A stretch of DNA of 64,000 nucleotides from Coprinus comatus (taxonomy: Eukaryota > Basidiomycota > Agaricomycetes > Agaricales > Agaricaceae): contig JAWPGT010000059.1 in NCBI GenBank assembly GCA_034638255.1, forward strand, positions 1 to 64,000. Reading direction: 5' to 3'. The notes below the pieces were generated by a model. It saw only the letters and a program-made list of their open reading frames with translations, did not search any database and was not told where the DNA came from. The number at the start of each line of letters is the position of its first letter. The first letter of the stretch is position 1. The position numbers were made by a program, and so were the translations under genes. Below are positions 9,284-22,872 of the stretch, piece by piece.

Positions 9284-12200
9284 AGGGTCCTGATCGGTTA
9301 GCGGATCAAATTATTACGGAGGTTGGTGGCCCAGACTCTTTTGAGATCATCATGGACCTCGCCTCATACCGTTTTTAGTTTATGTGATCTCGGACATGTG
9401 AGATTACCTCATGTATGGGTTCCTATGGATTTTTACCATACACGAGAACGAGAACACTAAAAAAAACAATATAACAGTCACGTGTATCTATACCATTTTC
9501 ATGGGGTGAACGGTTTGTCAATTCATTTCGGTAGAAAAATTTGCATTGAGGTCTCTTTTCATTATCTTGCATTCGTTTTTGTAGATATATATATACAAAA
9601 CATTTTCCTTTTGCATTTTTGGACATTTTTTGTATTAGTACTTCGTTAAAAAATCTTGAAAATTAATATTCATTATTGGCGTTTGATTGGTGTTTGAATA
9701 TGACACGACGAAGTCTTGCCGAGTCCCCGACTTAACAGGTGAAAACGCGTCAACTGATTCCATTGGATACGTCGGGTCGAGTTGCTTTCGGTGTTGAGCA
9801 CAATCAGTACCCTAATATCAACCTGTCAAAGGAAGTCTACCCCAAGTTAGCCATATGACAATGGATAATAGATATACTGAGAAACTCTCTCTTGTGCGCA
9901 TCCCGTACATGTACTAATATGACATGTCAACCTATAGCTTAGAAGTTCGTGACATAGATTAATAGCTCCCGAAGATTTACACAGACGAAACTTTAGGTTT
10001 TATTTTTATAATTTTTTATACATTATTTTACTTTTATTTTTATTTACGGAGCCGTGAAGTTTTCAAGTCCACAAATTAGGGTCAATCGATCCCAACGAAG
10101 ATTTGTGGTTATCGTATCAAATATCTCATATAGCACAGACCCTTGATTAACATTTCTTCCTTCAGATTCAAAAATGGTTAATCAATTCTGCCAACATGAT
10201 ACTCCTCGGAAAGGTAGATTAATCTAAAAAAAAAAAAAATCAAGAGATTGTCTGTTCTTTGTAATGGAAGCATTAGTAGTACTTGGCATCTACTAGGACT
10301 GTTTGACTGTTGTACGACGTGTGAGCTGATGTTAGCCAAGGCCTCGCTAAAAGCGATAAAGATATGATATCGTGTTGGTAGACGATAAGGATAATGAAAT
10401 TTTCAAACAAAACAAAAACAAAAATGACATGATTACTCAGTACTTACTTACTCAGTCATCACTAGCTTGTAGAACTTCAGAAGACATTTCGGATGACGGA
10501 TGATAGTGACAATCCTTCTCAGTAAAGTTCCCTTTTTTGAAAGAATGGCTGTCACTTTTTTAGTAGTTCAGAGTCTTGTTTCAAGTTATTTTGCTCAAGG
10601 CCTCAGGTTAGTGAACGAAACAAGAGAAAAGAATAAAAGAAGAGAGAACTCCATAACTTCTTCACCCCCGCGATGATGCTACTATAGTAGAACCCCTCGT
10701 AACCTATATACCTCTTGGTGGACTACGAAGAGCTATGAGCTAGTATGGAGGGTTACGCCTAAAATAAAAATAGCTTTTAAATTCACTTTCATAATCTTAC
10801 CCGTTTCTTTTTGAGGTAAACAAACAAACCCACAGCCACTGGCAACAGCTATGTGAAGTGAAATAACAAGTCCTGTCTGACAGTTGAGTCTTACCCGGGT
10901 CTACTAATTTTTGAAGCTACAACAGCGGAACATGGTAAAAATGCATGTTGAGAATATACCACACCCCGAATGTCGAGCTACTATTGGATGGATCATCAAA
11001 GTACTAGATCCCAGGATATACAGTGGTTCTTTTATTTTGGGGGTCACAGCGGTGGATTTACGACTTGGACAGTCAATAAGTTTCCCAGGGTTTTAAGAAT
11101 AGGTGGTACACAACCGTAGCACGGCCCATTATTAATATAAAAACCTACCCGAGAGGTTATGGGGTATGGCCTTTTGCGTACTTATGGCTCATGGGTTACA
11201 TTAAAATTTCCCCGCGAGCCAAGTCGGTGGGTGGCCAGAGCAATAGGGACTATGGACTATGTGAGGTATGGTATAAGAGGAGTTTTTACCGTATGTACAC
11301 AGTAGAAGCGCGAAGATTGAAACCCAAGAAAGTTTATCGATGGAGTCGGCGCCGTCAACGTCACATCATTCTTTCACGACTTCGATGGCACTTATGTTCT
11401 GCGTTATTGACGGCGGTGCTGGTACAGATACCTTTTTTGAGTTTTAAAGTTCAGGGGTGTATTCTCTTTTTGAAGGAAAATCCTAAATATATAACTGACT
11501 ATGGATTGGCACGATAGGATTCCGAACAACTCCACTTGAACATGCAAATTGAATGATTAATGATTCATGATCAATACATATCATGATTTGATTCCGAACT
11601 ATCATATATCGTACATCATGCTTGGAAGTTTGGAAGTTCTTATTTTCCCCAGTGGAGAACCTTTTTCGCGAGACATTTGCCAAGCCAAAGGATAAAAAGA
11701 AATGCATGCATGTTCATTTGTTGCGCTCTGGATAGACTATAAGAAGGGTGCTAGAATATTAATATTAATCATGTTGGATCCGCTCAATGTACGCATTAGT
11801 GGTTACGGATGGAATAGAAGAGTTACTGTATAGAGTAATCAGAAAGATCATATATACAGTCAATTCCCCTTCATGTTAAGCCTTAAGTCAGACTTATTGA
11901 GATATTTCGGGACCTTTGAGTGGAGACCTTCATGATGTTGTGAGAATGGTAAGGGTACATACTTCGAAGTCATCACGAAAATTGTTTCGAGACGAGGACT
12001 GATTTGATATATTAAGGTACTTGTGACCCGGAGTTGTAGTGGATGACTTGTGGAATATAACAATGTGTATTAAATGTTTTGAAGCTCCCAATGTAGATGA
12101 TCGTACTGAAGACCAGAATGGACATTCAAGGCGCTGGCTTAGTGATTGAGCGCTAACTTTCGGCGGAGTAGAAAGATCATAGCCTACCTGATGTGGAAAA

Positions 12201-14375
12201 AGTCTCAGTTTGCTAATGGTAGTAAATCATTACTGAGATCACTTATGAGAGGAGAAGAGGAAGATGAAGTGGATTCTATGAGAGACCTGGATACGGCGAG
12301 GTACACATATATGTAGATGAGGTAAGTATCACAAGACACAACTTCTGAGAGAGGTAGAACCTCATCATGCAACGTGGCTGACTCACCGTTGATAAGCATG
12401 GGAGTTTACTTGTGGAGTGGTACCGATATATATATCTTTCAGATGTAAATGCGAGAATGACCAGTTCATCTATTCTTGGGTACACGGTACTGAGGGAAGT
12501 TGAAGCTTGAACATAAGCCTGCTTATAGTTAGCGAGTGACCTTACGCAGTTTTTCCTAGAATGATGAACGAAATAAGAGAGGAGTATATGTATGCATCGT
12601 AGTTTTTCGGTAAGTGGATAAGTGCGATTATGCTAAAAATGACTGGCCAGGGAGATACACGTTTGTTCTCGGATATTACAGTCTTACTGAGCGAGAGTAC
12701 GTTCTTATAGCAAAGCTTGGATGGTGTGCGCTTATAGAGGGAACAGAAGTTGGCGAAACCTCCTTAAAACTTTGCTCCGAGACACGAGGCATTTACTTCC
12801 GATATCCGTCCAGCGCCCAGGAACTGAATGAAACGAGGCATCCCTATGAAGATCACCGGGTATTGTGGGGAAATATTTTGGTTTGTCGAATGATAATAAT
12901 CTCGGTGGTAAAGGGTTGAGTTAACTTAACGGTCGGAGGCGGCAAGCATTTTACCGTGGATCGGATCCTTAATCCAACAGAGATGTTAGATCTTTTGAGA
13001 ATGGAAACATTATAGAGGATTTTTGGTTCGCTTGTCCATCAATAAATCGTGAGTCCGTTGTCGGCTTCAGTATCTAAGTCCGGAACATTCTCGGACTTTG
13101 AAATTTTACTAGTAGGTTGTAGATGTGTTCTGAGGGAGATATCAATCATAACTAAGGGTCGGTCTGCCGGAGCCCCGATGTAGGTAGATAGAGAGAGAAC
13201 GGTGCGGGACGAAAAAGAAGAGGTGGAAGAGTAGGAGAAGCTCCTGGGTTGAGTAGGCCTATTAGGCTACGGAGCGCTTACGCCGCTTGTTTGTTCTTTA
13301 TTATTAGCTCATGATGACAGCGCAGTAACAAAACAGAAAATAGGTTAGGTTCGATGCTCTTTTTCCTGTCTTGGTATGCCAACCGTCCATCTGTCTCACA
13401 TGGACAGTTCCCAGATGTCAGCAATTCTCTGATATCTCTCGGACTACTCGATGACCTGATGAACAATGGCAATTCTGCTTGTTTTCAGCGGATGGCATGG
13501 TAGTTTCTATGGGCAGTGCAGCTCTTATATCTCAAATGATATGAAAGCGTGGTATGAAATCAAAATTCCGGATAAAACAATGAACATACCATCTTCCATC
13601 TGCCTATCCGGAACTGTACTGTCCGGAACAACGTGCATGCGGTGATCACTTCTATCTCTTACAGGACAGGCGCTCTCCGCACTGCATCATGGATGACACA
13701 ACGAACGAGTATTTCTGGGGCAGTTGCCAGGATGTCAGCCAGGTTCCATGGGCACCACCAATTCATCACCGGGGTACATCAAGTATTCAGGATGTTTAGA
13801 TCATACATATGTCTAGGTATCTCGTAACTGAATTACTTTCATTATAGGGAATATTGTAGTACTCCTTTGGTTGCTTATCTGTTGCTGAGAGACTATGTAC
13901 ACAATGACCAGAGTAATGAACATGTGTTGCCTCCGAAGTACTTTTATCACCATGGAGGCTCATGACATCAAGCGGTCTGAGGGAAGTGGGCGCTTTAAAT
14001 CCCTTGGCCGAGGATAGCTTCACCCAGGATACACCTACAACCGTACCGAAAAACTTGATATGACAAAACCTAGACCCAATAGAACTCTAGTTGTGTCACC
14101 GCCATCAACGGTACCTCATGGGACTGAGGAGCTAATGCTTTTTTGGCAGGGATATCGCATCTTGTGATCCTGACCCACGGTCAACCATCTATTTCTGAAT
14201 GAATCCATATAAGAGCCCTGTCATTTGTCAAAGAATCCCACAGAACGCGAAGTCCCCTCTATTGTGCTCCAACGAGTTGCACTCGATATCCCCTCAATTA
14301 TCTCAAATAGCGACATTCCTTGAATCAATTTCCCCTCATAAAACTTACTCGCTCACATACGCCCTCAATCACAAA
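9284..14375. other. Gene-poor stretch of 5 kb
   Basis: I see no conserved protein, RNA gene or clear transposon. The ORFs of 60-108 codons here (for example 11191-11517 and 12614-12919) carry no family motif and no convincing intron chain. Composition is moderately AT-rich with short A and T runs, such as the poly-A at about 10226-10240. Confidence 0.5.
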
Positions 14376-14564
14376 ATGAAATTTAGCACCTCCCTTGTTG
14401 CAATCTTCGTCGCTGCTTTATCTATGGGCAGCACAAGCGCACTACCCACCCCGGTAGATGAATCTGTTCAACTTCGGGGTATTGGTGGTGGTGGAAGTGG
14501 CTCGTCTGACTGGAAGCGAAGTGATGTTGAAGCGCGACAGAGATTTGGACCAAAAGATTGGTGA
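14376..14564 (+). CDS. Small secreted peptide precursor with Kex2 site
   Basis: 62 aa, no intron. Residues 1-23 form a clear signal peptide (MKFSTSLVAIFVAAL, cleavage likely after SALPTP or the preceding TSA). A short glycine-rich linker GGGGSGSSDW follows, then Lys-Arg, a Kex2 cleavage site, leaving a C-terminal peptide SDVEARQRFGPKDW. The dibasic site after a signal peptide suggests a processed secreted peptide or small effector-like protein. A TATAAGA at 14208-14214 and a CT-rich leader precede it. It is not a typical CaaX mating pheromone, because no C-terminal CaaX is present. Function unknown. Confidence 0.6.
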   Translation: MKFSTSLVAIFVAALSMGSTSALPTPVDESVQLRGIGGGGSGSSDWKRSDVEARQRFGPKDW

Positions 14565-16964
14565 TTGAATTGGTGAAATTAGTCTTTACTGTTATCAAGT
14601 TACACTTTGGTAAGTTGATGTCACAACTTTCATGACATAGGCCAATTGTATTGACTACTTTGACTATATCAGTTACAAGCTTCACTGCTCCTCGGATTTT
14701 CTAATGGATGTGTTTTTTGATATTATTCATTCGCAACACTTGCCATTTGGTCGCCTTTGTTCATTTGTTCCTCTACCACAGTCATTGTTGCATTTTCTTC
14801 TGTAGTAGTTAATGTACTATTTTGTGCTTTTATTTTAACGGTCTGGTGTTGCCAGTAGGCCCTCCAAAGCTACTTTCATTCAGTTATTTTGCTAGCAGGT
14901 GATATCGTTCCTGATCCATAAACCGAGTACCACAAGACGTAGCACCTAGTACTGTGCTTGGGCCCTTCAAACACTCAAGGTCCGATCAATGGGATAGTAC
15001 GCATCAAACTTGGATAAATATAGCAGCAAATAATAATGGGGTTCCCATGAACTAAGATCCTCCTTTCAGGTTACTCGCAACAGGTTGCCAATAATTTTAA
15101 ATAAAAGCATTAGTAGGTAGTGCGTGGCACCTGGGTACGACGGTTGGCAGTGCCAAGCATACATCAGGAGCTACTAGCACTACTACTAGATACTGATAAC
15201 TAAGGCCCTAGATAAATATTCTGAAGTTTACTAAGCGCTTCTGCTTCTGACGTCTGGATTAATGTTTTGATTTTTTGATTTCTTAGCATGTGAATCTTGG
15301 GACTTCCCCTGGCATCCCCATTGATCTCAAGCTGATACTACTGATACTACTCGTACACAATGAAAGGCCGTAGACCTCATTCGGGTGATCGTATCCTCCT
15401 TCAGGTAGATTCTTTACTATCTTTCTAACCTCCATAGCTCATCTCGGTTGGACAAGTTACTTCTCGAATTCTCGTTCCGACAACACCGGGATATCCGATT
15501 GGATAGTAAGTGTCATATCCATCAAGCAAGCGGTCAAGCCTATACTCTGTAACCGCCCTTCATATCCCCTGATTCTGAGAATTGTGATGTACATATCACA
15601 ATCAAGACTTGAGAACCTCAAATGACCGGGGAAGCAGATGCCTAGTAGTGGAATTATAACACCGACCTGTGGAACTACACCTCCGGATCCTGTACAGTGA
15701 AAGCTTACAGTTTGCTTACAGTAGAAGTTACTTAGAAGTATTCTTCATATCAAAACCGGCGGTACCACGTTATAGTAAGACTGTAATGTATGCAATTGGA
15801 ACAGCTTCAGGCACAGGTTTCCTACTATCTGTAGTTGCATGAAGTTTCTCAGTGGATTGGGAATCATTAATGGTGTATGTAGCAGGTAAGTAGGACTCTT
15901 TATGTATAGAATTAAAGGTCGAGTTGTACCTCACTCAGGTTCAGGCGTGTCGATGGGTAAAAGATATCCGATGTCAATAGGGGAATGACCTTTGCACGTT
16001 AACTCCGAGACAATAGACTTGACTCAGGCTTGACTTTATAGCCAAGGGCCCTTCTGCATGGTTACCACGTGGGGTGCTATGCCGACTTGGAAGGCAGGCT
16101 CACCGAAGTGTTTTTCCTGTTGTAGAATGATATATAGAATGAATGATATGTAGCGCCTATAATTAGTTATTTATGCTCTAGATATTCACGTCAAATTTCT
16201 AAGCCCGTGTCCCAGAGAGTAAATTAGCCCTTTTCATACCAATTTTATCATAATAGCCCCCATTCTGTAATTAAATCCGAATATGTGATAAATCTTCTGA
16301 GTGAAAAGGTCGTAGTTGATTTGGGAGAATACCCGATAATGTAATTTCCTTAATGTCACTCGACCGAAAATGTGCGTCTTTCAACTCTCATGTACTAATA
16401 TTAGCTCGGCATTGAAGTGATAAGACCGATCGACGAACACTGAGTATGTAGCATGATCAAAATGTTTTCAAATTGTAATATGACGATGACCTATGATGAC
16501 ATGGGATGCCCGGGAAGATTGATTTATTCTTTGTAGGATGCAACATCATGGTATTTGCCAAACCAGTGCTGAGCTGCCGTTACACTGTGCCGTTGTCAGT
16601 GTGAAGCCGGGTCGGAGTGACTAAATATTCCCCTAAACTTCCACCGATGATGGTGTCATTGTATGCTTTTTGCTTTCTGTTTCAAACTGGGACTCGTTAC
16701 TCAAGCTCAAGCTCAAGTATTCACGCACATGGAGGGTACCTAAAGGCGTCACGCGTCACGAACTGGTATATCATGGACTTTGGTACCCTCAAAATGAGAG
16801 GAATTGATGTTTCATTCAAGCTACAGCCAATTTCAGATTCTGGCGTTGATGACTGAGGACAACATCGAGCTGTCAACGGCCCATCGGGCACCGATCGACT
16901 GGACGATCATGGCTATTTCTGACCTCCACGACTTTGGGAGTGAACATCCAGCAGGACTCACTAG
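14565..16964. other. Intergenic, no gene seen
   Basis: About 2.4 kb without a recognisable coding region or repeat. Only short ORFs without motifs are present. Confidence 0.5.
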
Positions 16965-16971
16965 TATAAAT
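16965..16971 (+). promoter_or_regulatory. TATA box of the P450 gene
   Basis: TATAAAT 39 bases before the ATG at 17004. The leader would be very short, within the range seen in fungi. Confidence 0.55.
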
Positions 16972-17003
16972 ACTCTGAGACCTTTGTCTATTTCTAATAA
17001 AGC

Positions 17004-19098
17004 ATGAATATTTTTACGCCCATTGGACTATCTATCGCAGGAGTCTTTGTTGTTTGGCAACTGAACAAGTTGATCCACGAACGAAAAGTAAATCCCAATC
17101 GTCTTCCACTACCACCTGGTCCAAAAGGCTACCCTGTCATTGGTAATTTGTTCGACATACCCCCGGAACGACCATGGTTGGGATATGATCAATGGTGTAA
17201 GAAATACGGTACGCTTAGTATCTTTATATTAAACAAGGCTCGAACTAAAGGTGACTAGGGGGTATGGTGTACTACGAGGTTTTTGGGCAGCCATTCTTGG
17301 TCCTTGGAAACCTTGAACATACAAACGAACTATTTGAAAAACGCTCATCCAATTATTCCGATCGCTCGCGCTTCCCAATGCTTGTGGAGCTGTACGTTAT
17401 TTGACAGCTTCATACGCATGCACAGTCACACATTCATTATCCTCTATCATCCAGGATGGGTTGGGACTTTGCCTTTAGTTTAATGCGATATGGTCCGTGG
17501 TGGCGTCGCCACCGCCGCTCTTTCCACGATCATTTCCACTCAAATATGGTTCACAAGTATCACCCAATACAAATAGACTCAGCCCGCAGTTTAATTCGTC
17601 GGCTATTGGCCTCTCCAGAGGATTTTATGGACCACATTCGACAGTGAGTATGATCAAACATTACTGTCCTGCCACACCATCCCGTTAACAAACGCAATTT
17701 CAGTACATTCGGGAAAACAATTATGAAAGTCACATATGGAATCACGGTCAAAGATGAACATGACCTGTATGTTGACAACGCCACAGATGTGCTTCTAGGA
17801 TTTGTCCAAGCAGCAAATCCAGGAACTTTCCTTGTTGACTTGCTTCCCGCTATGAAATATATTCCTCATTGGCTCCCAGGTGCAGAATGGAAGCGGAAAG
17901 CCATACATTGGTATCATGCTAGTCGCGACACTTAGTCGAGGCGCCTTTTGCAGAAGCCGAAAAGAACTTTGTGAGTAAATATAGTACCTTTTGATCTGGG
18001 TTGCATCGTACTGATGTATCTCTCAGCGCGATGGTACTGCTATACCATCTGTTGCTTCGGCTCTGATCGAGAAGCTCCCCAACGAAGGCTCACTAAATCG
18101 AGCAGAAGAGAGACGGATTTATGAAAACGTGTGTGCTTTGGCCTATGCGGGTGCGTAGATATATAAGTTGTGAGAGTGAAATCCAGCCTAATGTAGATTG
18201 ATGCATATAGCGGTGGTGATACTGTAAGTTGTTTGAAAACATACTAGTAGATGACAGAGTTTCTCATTGAAGCTTACAGACTGTATCATCTGTTCAAACA
18301 TTCTTCTCGGCTATGTGTCTCTATCCCGAGGTTCAGAGAAAGGCTCAAGCGGAGCTTGATGCAGTATTGATAGCAGGAAGTCTACCTGAATTTGAGGATA
18401 GACCCCGATTGCCCTACATCAACGCCATGGTCAAAGAATCTTTGCGGTGGCAAGCTGTGACTCCGCTTGGTAATATCCGACTTTGTGTAAATGGTGCATA
18501 TTCTTACTTTATCTTTACGCAATAGCGGTGGCACATACAAGTACTGAAGCAGATGAATATAACGGATATTACATTCCGAAAGGTACAATTGTAATGGGTA
18601 ACGTGTGGTGCGTTTCCTTCTTTGCAAGGCGGCAAGTGATACTAATCCCCTATATCATACCATGATTATCCTCAGGTCAATCCTGCACGACCAAGAGGCA
18701 TATCCAGATCCACTTAGATATAATCCGGATAGGTTTTTAAAAGATGGGAAGCTGAATCCCGACATTCGCGATCCCGATGTAGCTGCATTTGGATTTCGGG
18801 AGGAGAATTTGTCCTGGGAGGTTCCTCAGCAACGAATCGCTGTTTTCTATCATTTCTCATGTACTTTCAGTATATGATATTCTTCCTGCCTTGGTCGAGG
18901 ATGGGAGGGGATTATGGTAGAGCCACTTATGACCACAGGAACAATCTCGTTCGCATCTTGTTAAATTGTTATTTGGCTCGAATCTCTGGCTGATTTGTGT
19001 ATATTTCTAGGTATCCTGTTCCCTACAAGTGTAGGATTGAACCAAGATCACAGAATGCAAGAGACCTCATCAGGACTTTGGACCTCCTGGAACAGTGA
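17004..19098 (+). CDS. Cytochrome P450 monooxygenase (frames interrupted)
   Basis: Membrane-bound haem oxygenase. The N-terminal anchor (residues about 4-22) is followed by the proline hinge LPLPPGPKGYPVIGN, helix C WWRRHRR, helix I region AYAG/GGDTT, K-helix KESLR, NPDRF, and the haem-binding GRRICPGR in a shifted frame at about 18797-18822. Nine or so exons with phased introns are visible, the last beginning at 19012 and ending TGA 19096-19098. Four single-base shifts occur at TT 17932-17933, GGG 18149-18151, TTT 18794-18796 and GGGG 18907-18910. Each lies in a single-base run, and a one-base length change rejoins conserved motifs. It is thus either a pseudogene or, more likely, an intact gene with homopolymer errors. 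Substrate unknown. Confidence 0.85.
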
Positions 19099-20064
19099 AT
19101 ATCAATATGCTGTAAAGCTTCCAATTTGACACTTTGTCCGAATTAGTAGTGGAATATGAAGGAGGGGGATATTTTATATAATGTGTATATCATGTAATCG
19201 AGTAATAAACATTTACCAACAGAATGAACAAAGGAGAATAATTCTGCTTTTCTGAGTCGCAAGATGTAATGACGTCATCAACATTTTCCGTTATTCTATG
19301 AATCCCACCCTGCTTGACCCGAGAATTCAGAGCCATTCGCGTGCTCTACAACAACGAACAATACGCGTCCCAAGGAGATACTTATATCGAATTATCAATA
19401 TTATAAGTATCTGTGTGACAGCCCCATACTACCGCCACAGGCGGTATAAATATAGCCGCGGTGGCATGAGTGTCTTCCTCGCGTCTCCCTAGTCCGTCAT
19501 CATCGATTCATCAGACAGGCCTTAGTCATGTCAAATTTGCCGAGTTGCCCTTGCCCTGGAGAAGACCTGGAGGCTAGAGCGGGTGTGGTATTCAAAATAT
19601 ATTGATGGATCAACATGAGGCTCATATGTGCTTCTTCTTCACTTCTCGCACATTTGTGCAAGGAAAATTAACCCTGATGTACAGGTTATTTGATCCGTAA
19701 CAGCAACACAAGAGGAATTTGTGTTTTGGAAGCGGATATTAACATATAATAATACAGGGTGTTCAACACATGATTATTTAACAATAATAATAGTGATAGC
19801 TAGTGAAATCTAAGTACCATAGTACGTCCTTCGCATTTTTGTTGTTGTTGTTGTTGTTTCTAGAAATCTCTGGTGAAACCCAAGGTTTTAAAACCACCAT
19901 ATACAGACGGACACATACATAATTCATATTCATCTTACCATCTTACCAAATGATCATGCGCTAAAACGAAGCTAAGCCCTGGCACGCAGTCCCCATTTAT
20001 ACAAAAGACTGAAGCTCACGAATCACCCCTTCTTCACCTCACAAACCACACAGCGCATTTTTCT
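19099..20064. other. Intergenic, no gene seen
   Basis: Contains a short TTG microsatellite (GTTGTTGTTGTTGTTG, about 19840-19857). No coding feature recognised. Confidence 0.5.
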
Positions 20065-22258
20065 ATGCTTCGTCATCGTACGGTAAGTTGTAATTTCTGA
20101 ATATCCGGAATACATATCCTAACAATGTCCACAAGTAGTTTCTTTCCCTTGATTCGAGTCCGAATGAGTGCTGACAATAGGAATATATAGCGTTTGAAGG
20201 TGTTGATCCAGTGCGTGAAACTTTCAGTGATGATCTTATCAGTTTTCCTGAGACGAATACATTTAGAACTTGAAAGTTCTTGATGAAGAGGCGGATGCCA
20301 AACGATGGGAAGATTTGAATAAACGAGGAGAACTGCTCACAAAAGAAACCTACGAGAGCTGGAAGGAAGAACTACACAACCTTCTCCTTTTTGTAAGAAA
20401 CGGTTGTAACCATCCTCAAAATAGGACTCACACAATCTCATACTATTATAGGCCGGTCTCTTTTCTGCGATTGTTACGGCGTTCACAAGCGAAGCCGGAA
20501 AAAATGTCCAGGGTGATCCCGCCAACATGGCAGTACTCTTACTGCAAACGATTGTTTTGCAACTGAACAACCAAACAAATCCCCACTCCAATCTTCCCAT
20601 CGACCTCAATCCAACAGCAACACCTTCCCTCAATGATCAGCGCATCAACGTCCTCTATTCTTTAAGCCTTACCCTCAGTCTTGTCACGGTTGTGGGAGGA
20701 ATTGTGTGCCTACAGTGGCTGCGGGAGTTTGGTAGGAACATTAGGGGTATCTCAAACAAAGAAGATCTTTTGCTACAATATCAGCGTCACGAGAGTCTCC
20801 GAGTGTGGGGGGTCCTATTTATCCTGAACATGTTACCACTCCTCCTACTCATCTCGCTTGGCCTCTTCTTCACCGGATTCATGTTTTCGCAATGGGAATC
20901 AAACACTCTTGCGTCACGACCAGTAACTGCTCTCGTTGCAATATTGGGTACAGTCATCACCTGTACCACTGTTCTCCCCAGCTTCCAGCTTATCTGGCTT
21001 ACTCGAACATCCAATCATGCAGACGGACAACTTCAAGATCCTCCAGCGCTTTGTGCGTATCGGTCACCTCAATCTTGGTTGTTTCACCTATTACTTCGAG
21101 AGGTGTTCTATATCGTCCATATTCTCTCTGATGCAAGCTACAACTGGTCAGAATCGTCACTATACGATATTCGTAATTGGATGGATTACGATGCTATAGG
21201 TGTTGAAAAATGGAAAGAGGGAGCAGGTGCGGTGAAATCAATCCACGGTGCATTGTCGTGGATATCAAGCGAGTATAAACAAACGACCATGGTTGCTCTG
21301 GATGCGTATTATTGCATGATATTTGCTTCTTGCCTTGGATCATGGAAGTCATTGAAAGGTCTTAGCACGCTAGAGGATAAGTTTAACATTGGTTGGGAAT
21401 GGGAGGAACGAGAGCTATTGAGGTCATTTGAAAGAAAGAATAAATTTGACAATGATGAAGTAGTCCGCAAGGTCTGTGCGAAGGTGGTGATTGACGCAAC
21501 GACCGAATGGCACAAATCGGATGTTTTGTCACAGCGTGTTCAAGTACCCCTATCCGATATATCAGCTCTGGAGGAGTCTATCAGTACTATGGCTGTTGAG
21601 TCTCAGAAGGGTAAATGTTGATATATATCTTTTATATTGTTCCTATCTCACTCTGCCCTAGCCCTCTTACAAGACATCAGCACTGGATTAACAACCTCGG
21701 GGACTGCATGGACTGCGGAGAACGCTGTAGCTGTTGTATGTCATCTGATTGATCAAGATGCCTTGAGGAAAAACTGGGTTGGAATAGTGCCTATGTTAAA
21801 AGAACTATTCCGACAGCCAGACGCTCAATCACTCTGTCATATACATCATCTCTGCGAGAAACTGCGGGAAAGGATGAGCACAAAGCATCAGTGCGGATCT
21901 TTGCTCAACATATTTAATAATCTCTTTCCTTCTGTGGACCCTGCACACTGGCCCAATCTTGCACCGATACTTTCTAGGTTGCTTGTAAAATGTGACCAAT
22001 GTTCTATCCACTGGGGTTTGTTGTTTCGTATACTCCTTACTGTCCCCCTCTCTCTGATAAGTGGCCATTCATACTAGAATCCTCCAAGAATTTCCTCAAC
22101 CTCATACAGGACCTTACCTCAAAGTGTCTTGGAGAACGCTCGTTGGATGGAATCTTCATGTATACTCCTTATATCATACAACATTCGTGGGGAAGACCTA
22201 AAAATATTATCTCAGGTTCAAAAGCGTTAACCGATGAGACGACCAGAAGGTTGCACTG
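20065..22258 (+). pseudogene. DUF6535 membrane protein, copy A (3' truncated, one frame break)
   Basis: Agaricomycete-specific transmembrane protein of unknown role. Proposed exons: 20065-20082, 20181-20210, 20267-20392, 20452-21610, 21662 onward. The DUF6535 core runs from AGLFSAIVTAFTSEAGK through ILNMLPLLLLISLGLFF, with four hydrophobic helices in the first 250 residues and a large soluble part after them. It aligns along its length with copy B on the other strand, intron by intron. A frame break at the C5 run 22044-22048 and loss of the last part (about 150 residues relative to copy B) leave it incomplete; its end runs into a repeated segment shared with the kinase copies. Confidence 0.8.
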
Positions 22259-22625
22259 ATTGATGTCACAACGTTGATAATCAAAGTGCTTGTACCAATT
22301 CGGAAGTTTCTCGTAACACTCTTTGTCCGACACTGTGGAGCAATTGTTCATAGAACATCACATTCCAAAACCACATACAATGGCTCATCCAGACGTTCAG
22401 GCTGGAGTTACAGACACAAGGATGGATATTGAGGAGTCATATGTATGTTGAATTCATATTGCAAATGATGATGATTCACAATCGAAGTTACTGACTTTTC
22501 TCGACCACGTAGGACATCAGCAAACACATTACTCATAACTATCCCTACTCAATTGAACGATGGCCCCCGTGCAGAATTATTTGGTGGGTACTATCTTGGA
22601 TCGGATAACAACAGTATAAAGGTCT
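22203..22625 (+). repeat. Direct repeat, copy 1 (kinase 5' end)
   Basis: Imperfect copy of about 22873-23285, including a shared AGAAGG(G)TTGC.CTGATT segment, a leader, exon 1 and exon 2 of a kinase. The two copies lie about 650 bp apart. Confidence 0.75.
22380..22622 (+). pseudogene. Kinase 5' fragment (exons 1-2), or alternative first exon of the kinase at 23154
   Basis: Exon 1 (22380-22442) is an open 21-codon exon with a good GTATGT donor in phase 0. Exon 2, after GTAG at about 22512, has a one-base insertion that breaks the N-lobe frame. Nothing of the rest of the kinase follows. The downstream copy has the opposite lesion: a stop in exon 1 but an open exon 2. Splicing 22442 to 23154 would give an intact N-terminus, so this exon may serve the downstream gene. 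Confidence 0.6.
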
Positions 22626-22872
22626 GTATTTTGGGAGTTCATTTCATAAATATGTTAATATGTTGCTGAATCCAACATCAACTGGCTGATGCAAAGTAGC
22701 GCCTAGAACTCATATTATGTACATTATAACTACAATACATGTATTTTACAAAAGTACTAACTTGTAGTAAAGTAGTCCAATAACTCCCGCCATCCATGTT
22801 AAATCAACTCTGGAGATTTAAATCTAACACTCCCAACCTATCTCATGATACACTTTTGTCTCTTTCACCCTG

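Noticed and set aside
11191..11517. 108-codon ORF in the gene-poor region
   Set aside because: No motif, no intron chain, no paralog in the window.
12614..12919. 101-codon ORF with some hydrophobic and Trp residues
   Set aside because: No recognisable domain and no promoter or splice support.
14376..14564. Mating pheromone precursor
   Set aside because: No C-terminal CaaX box and a classical signal peptide is present, unlike basidiomycete lipopeptide pheromones.
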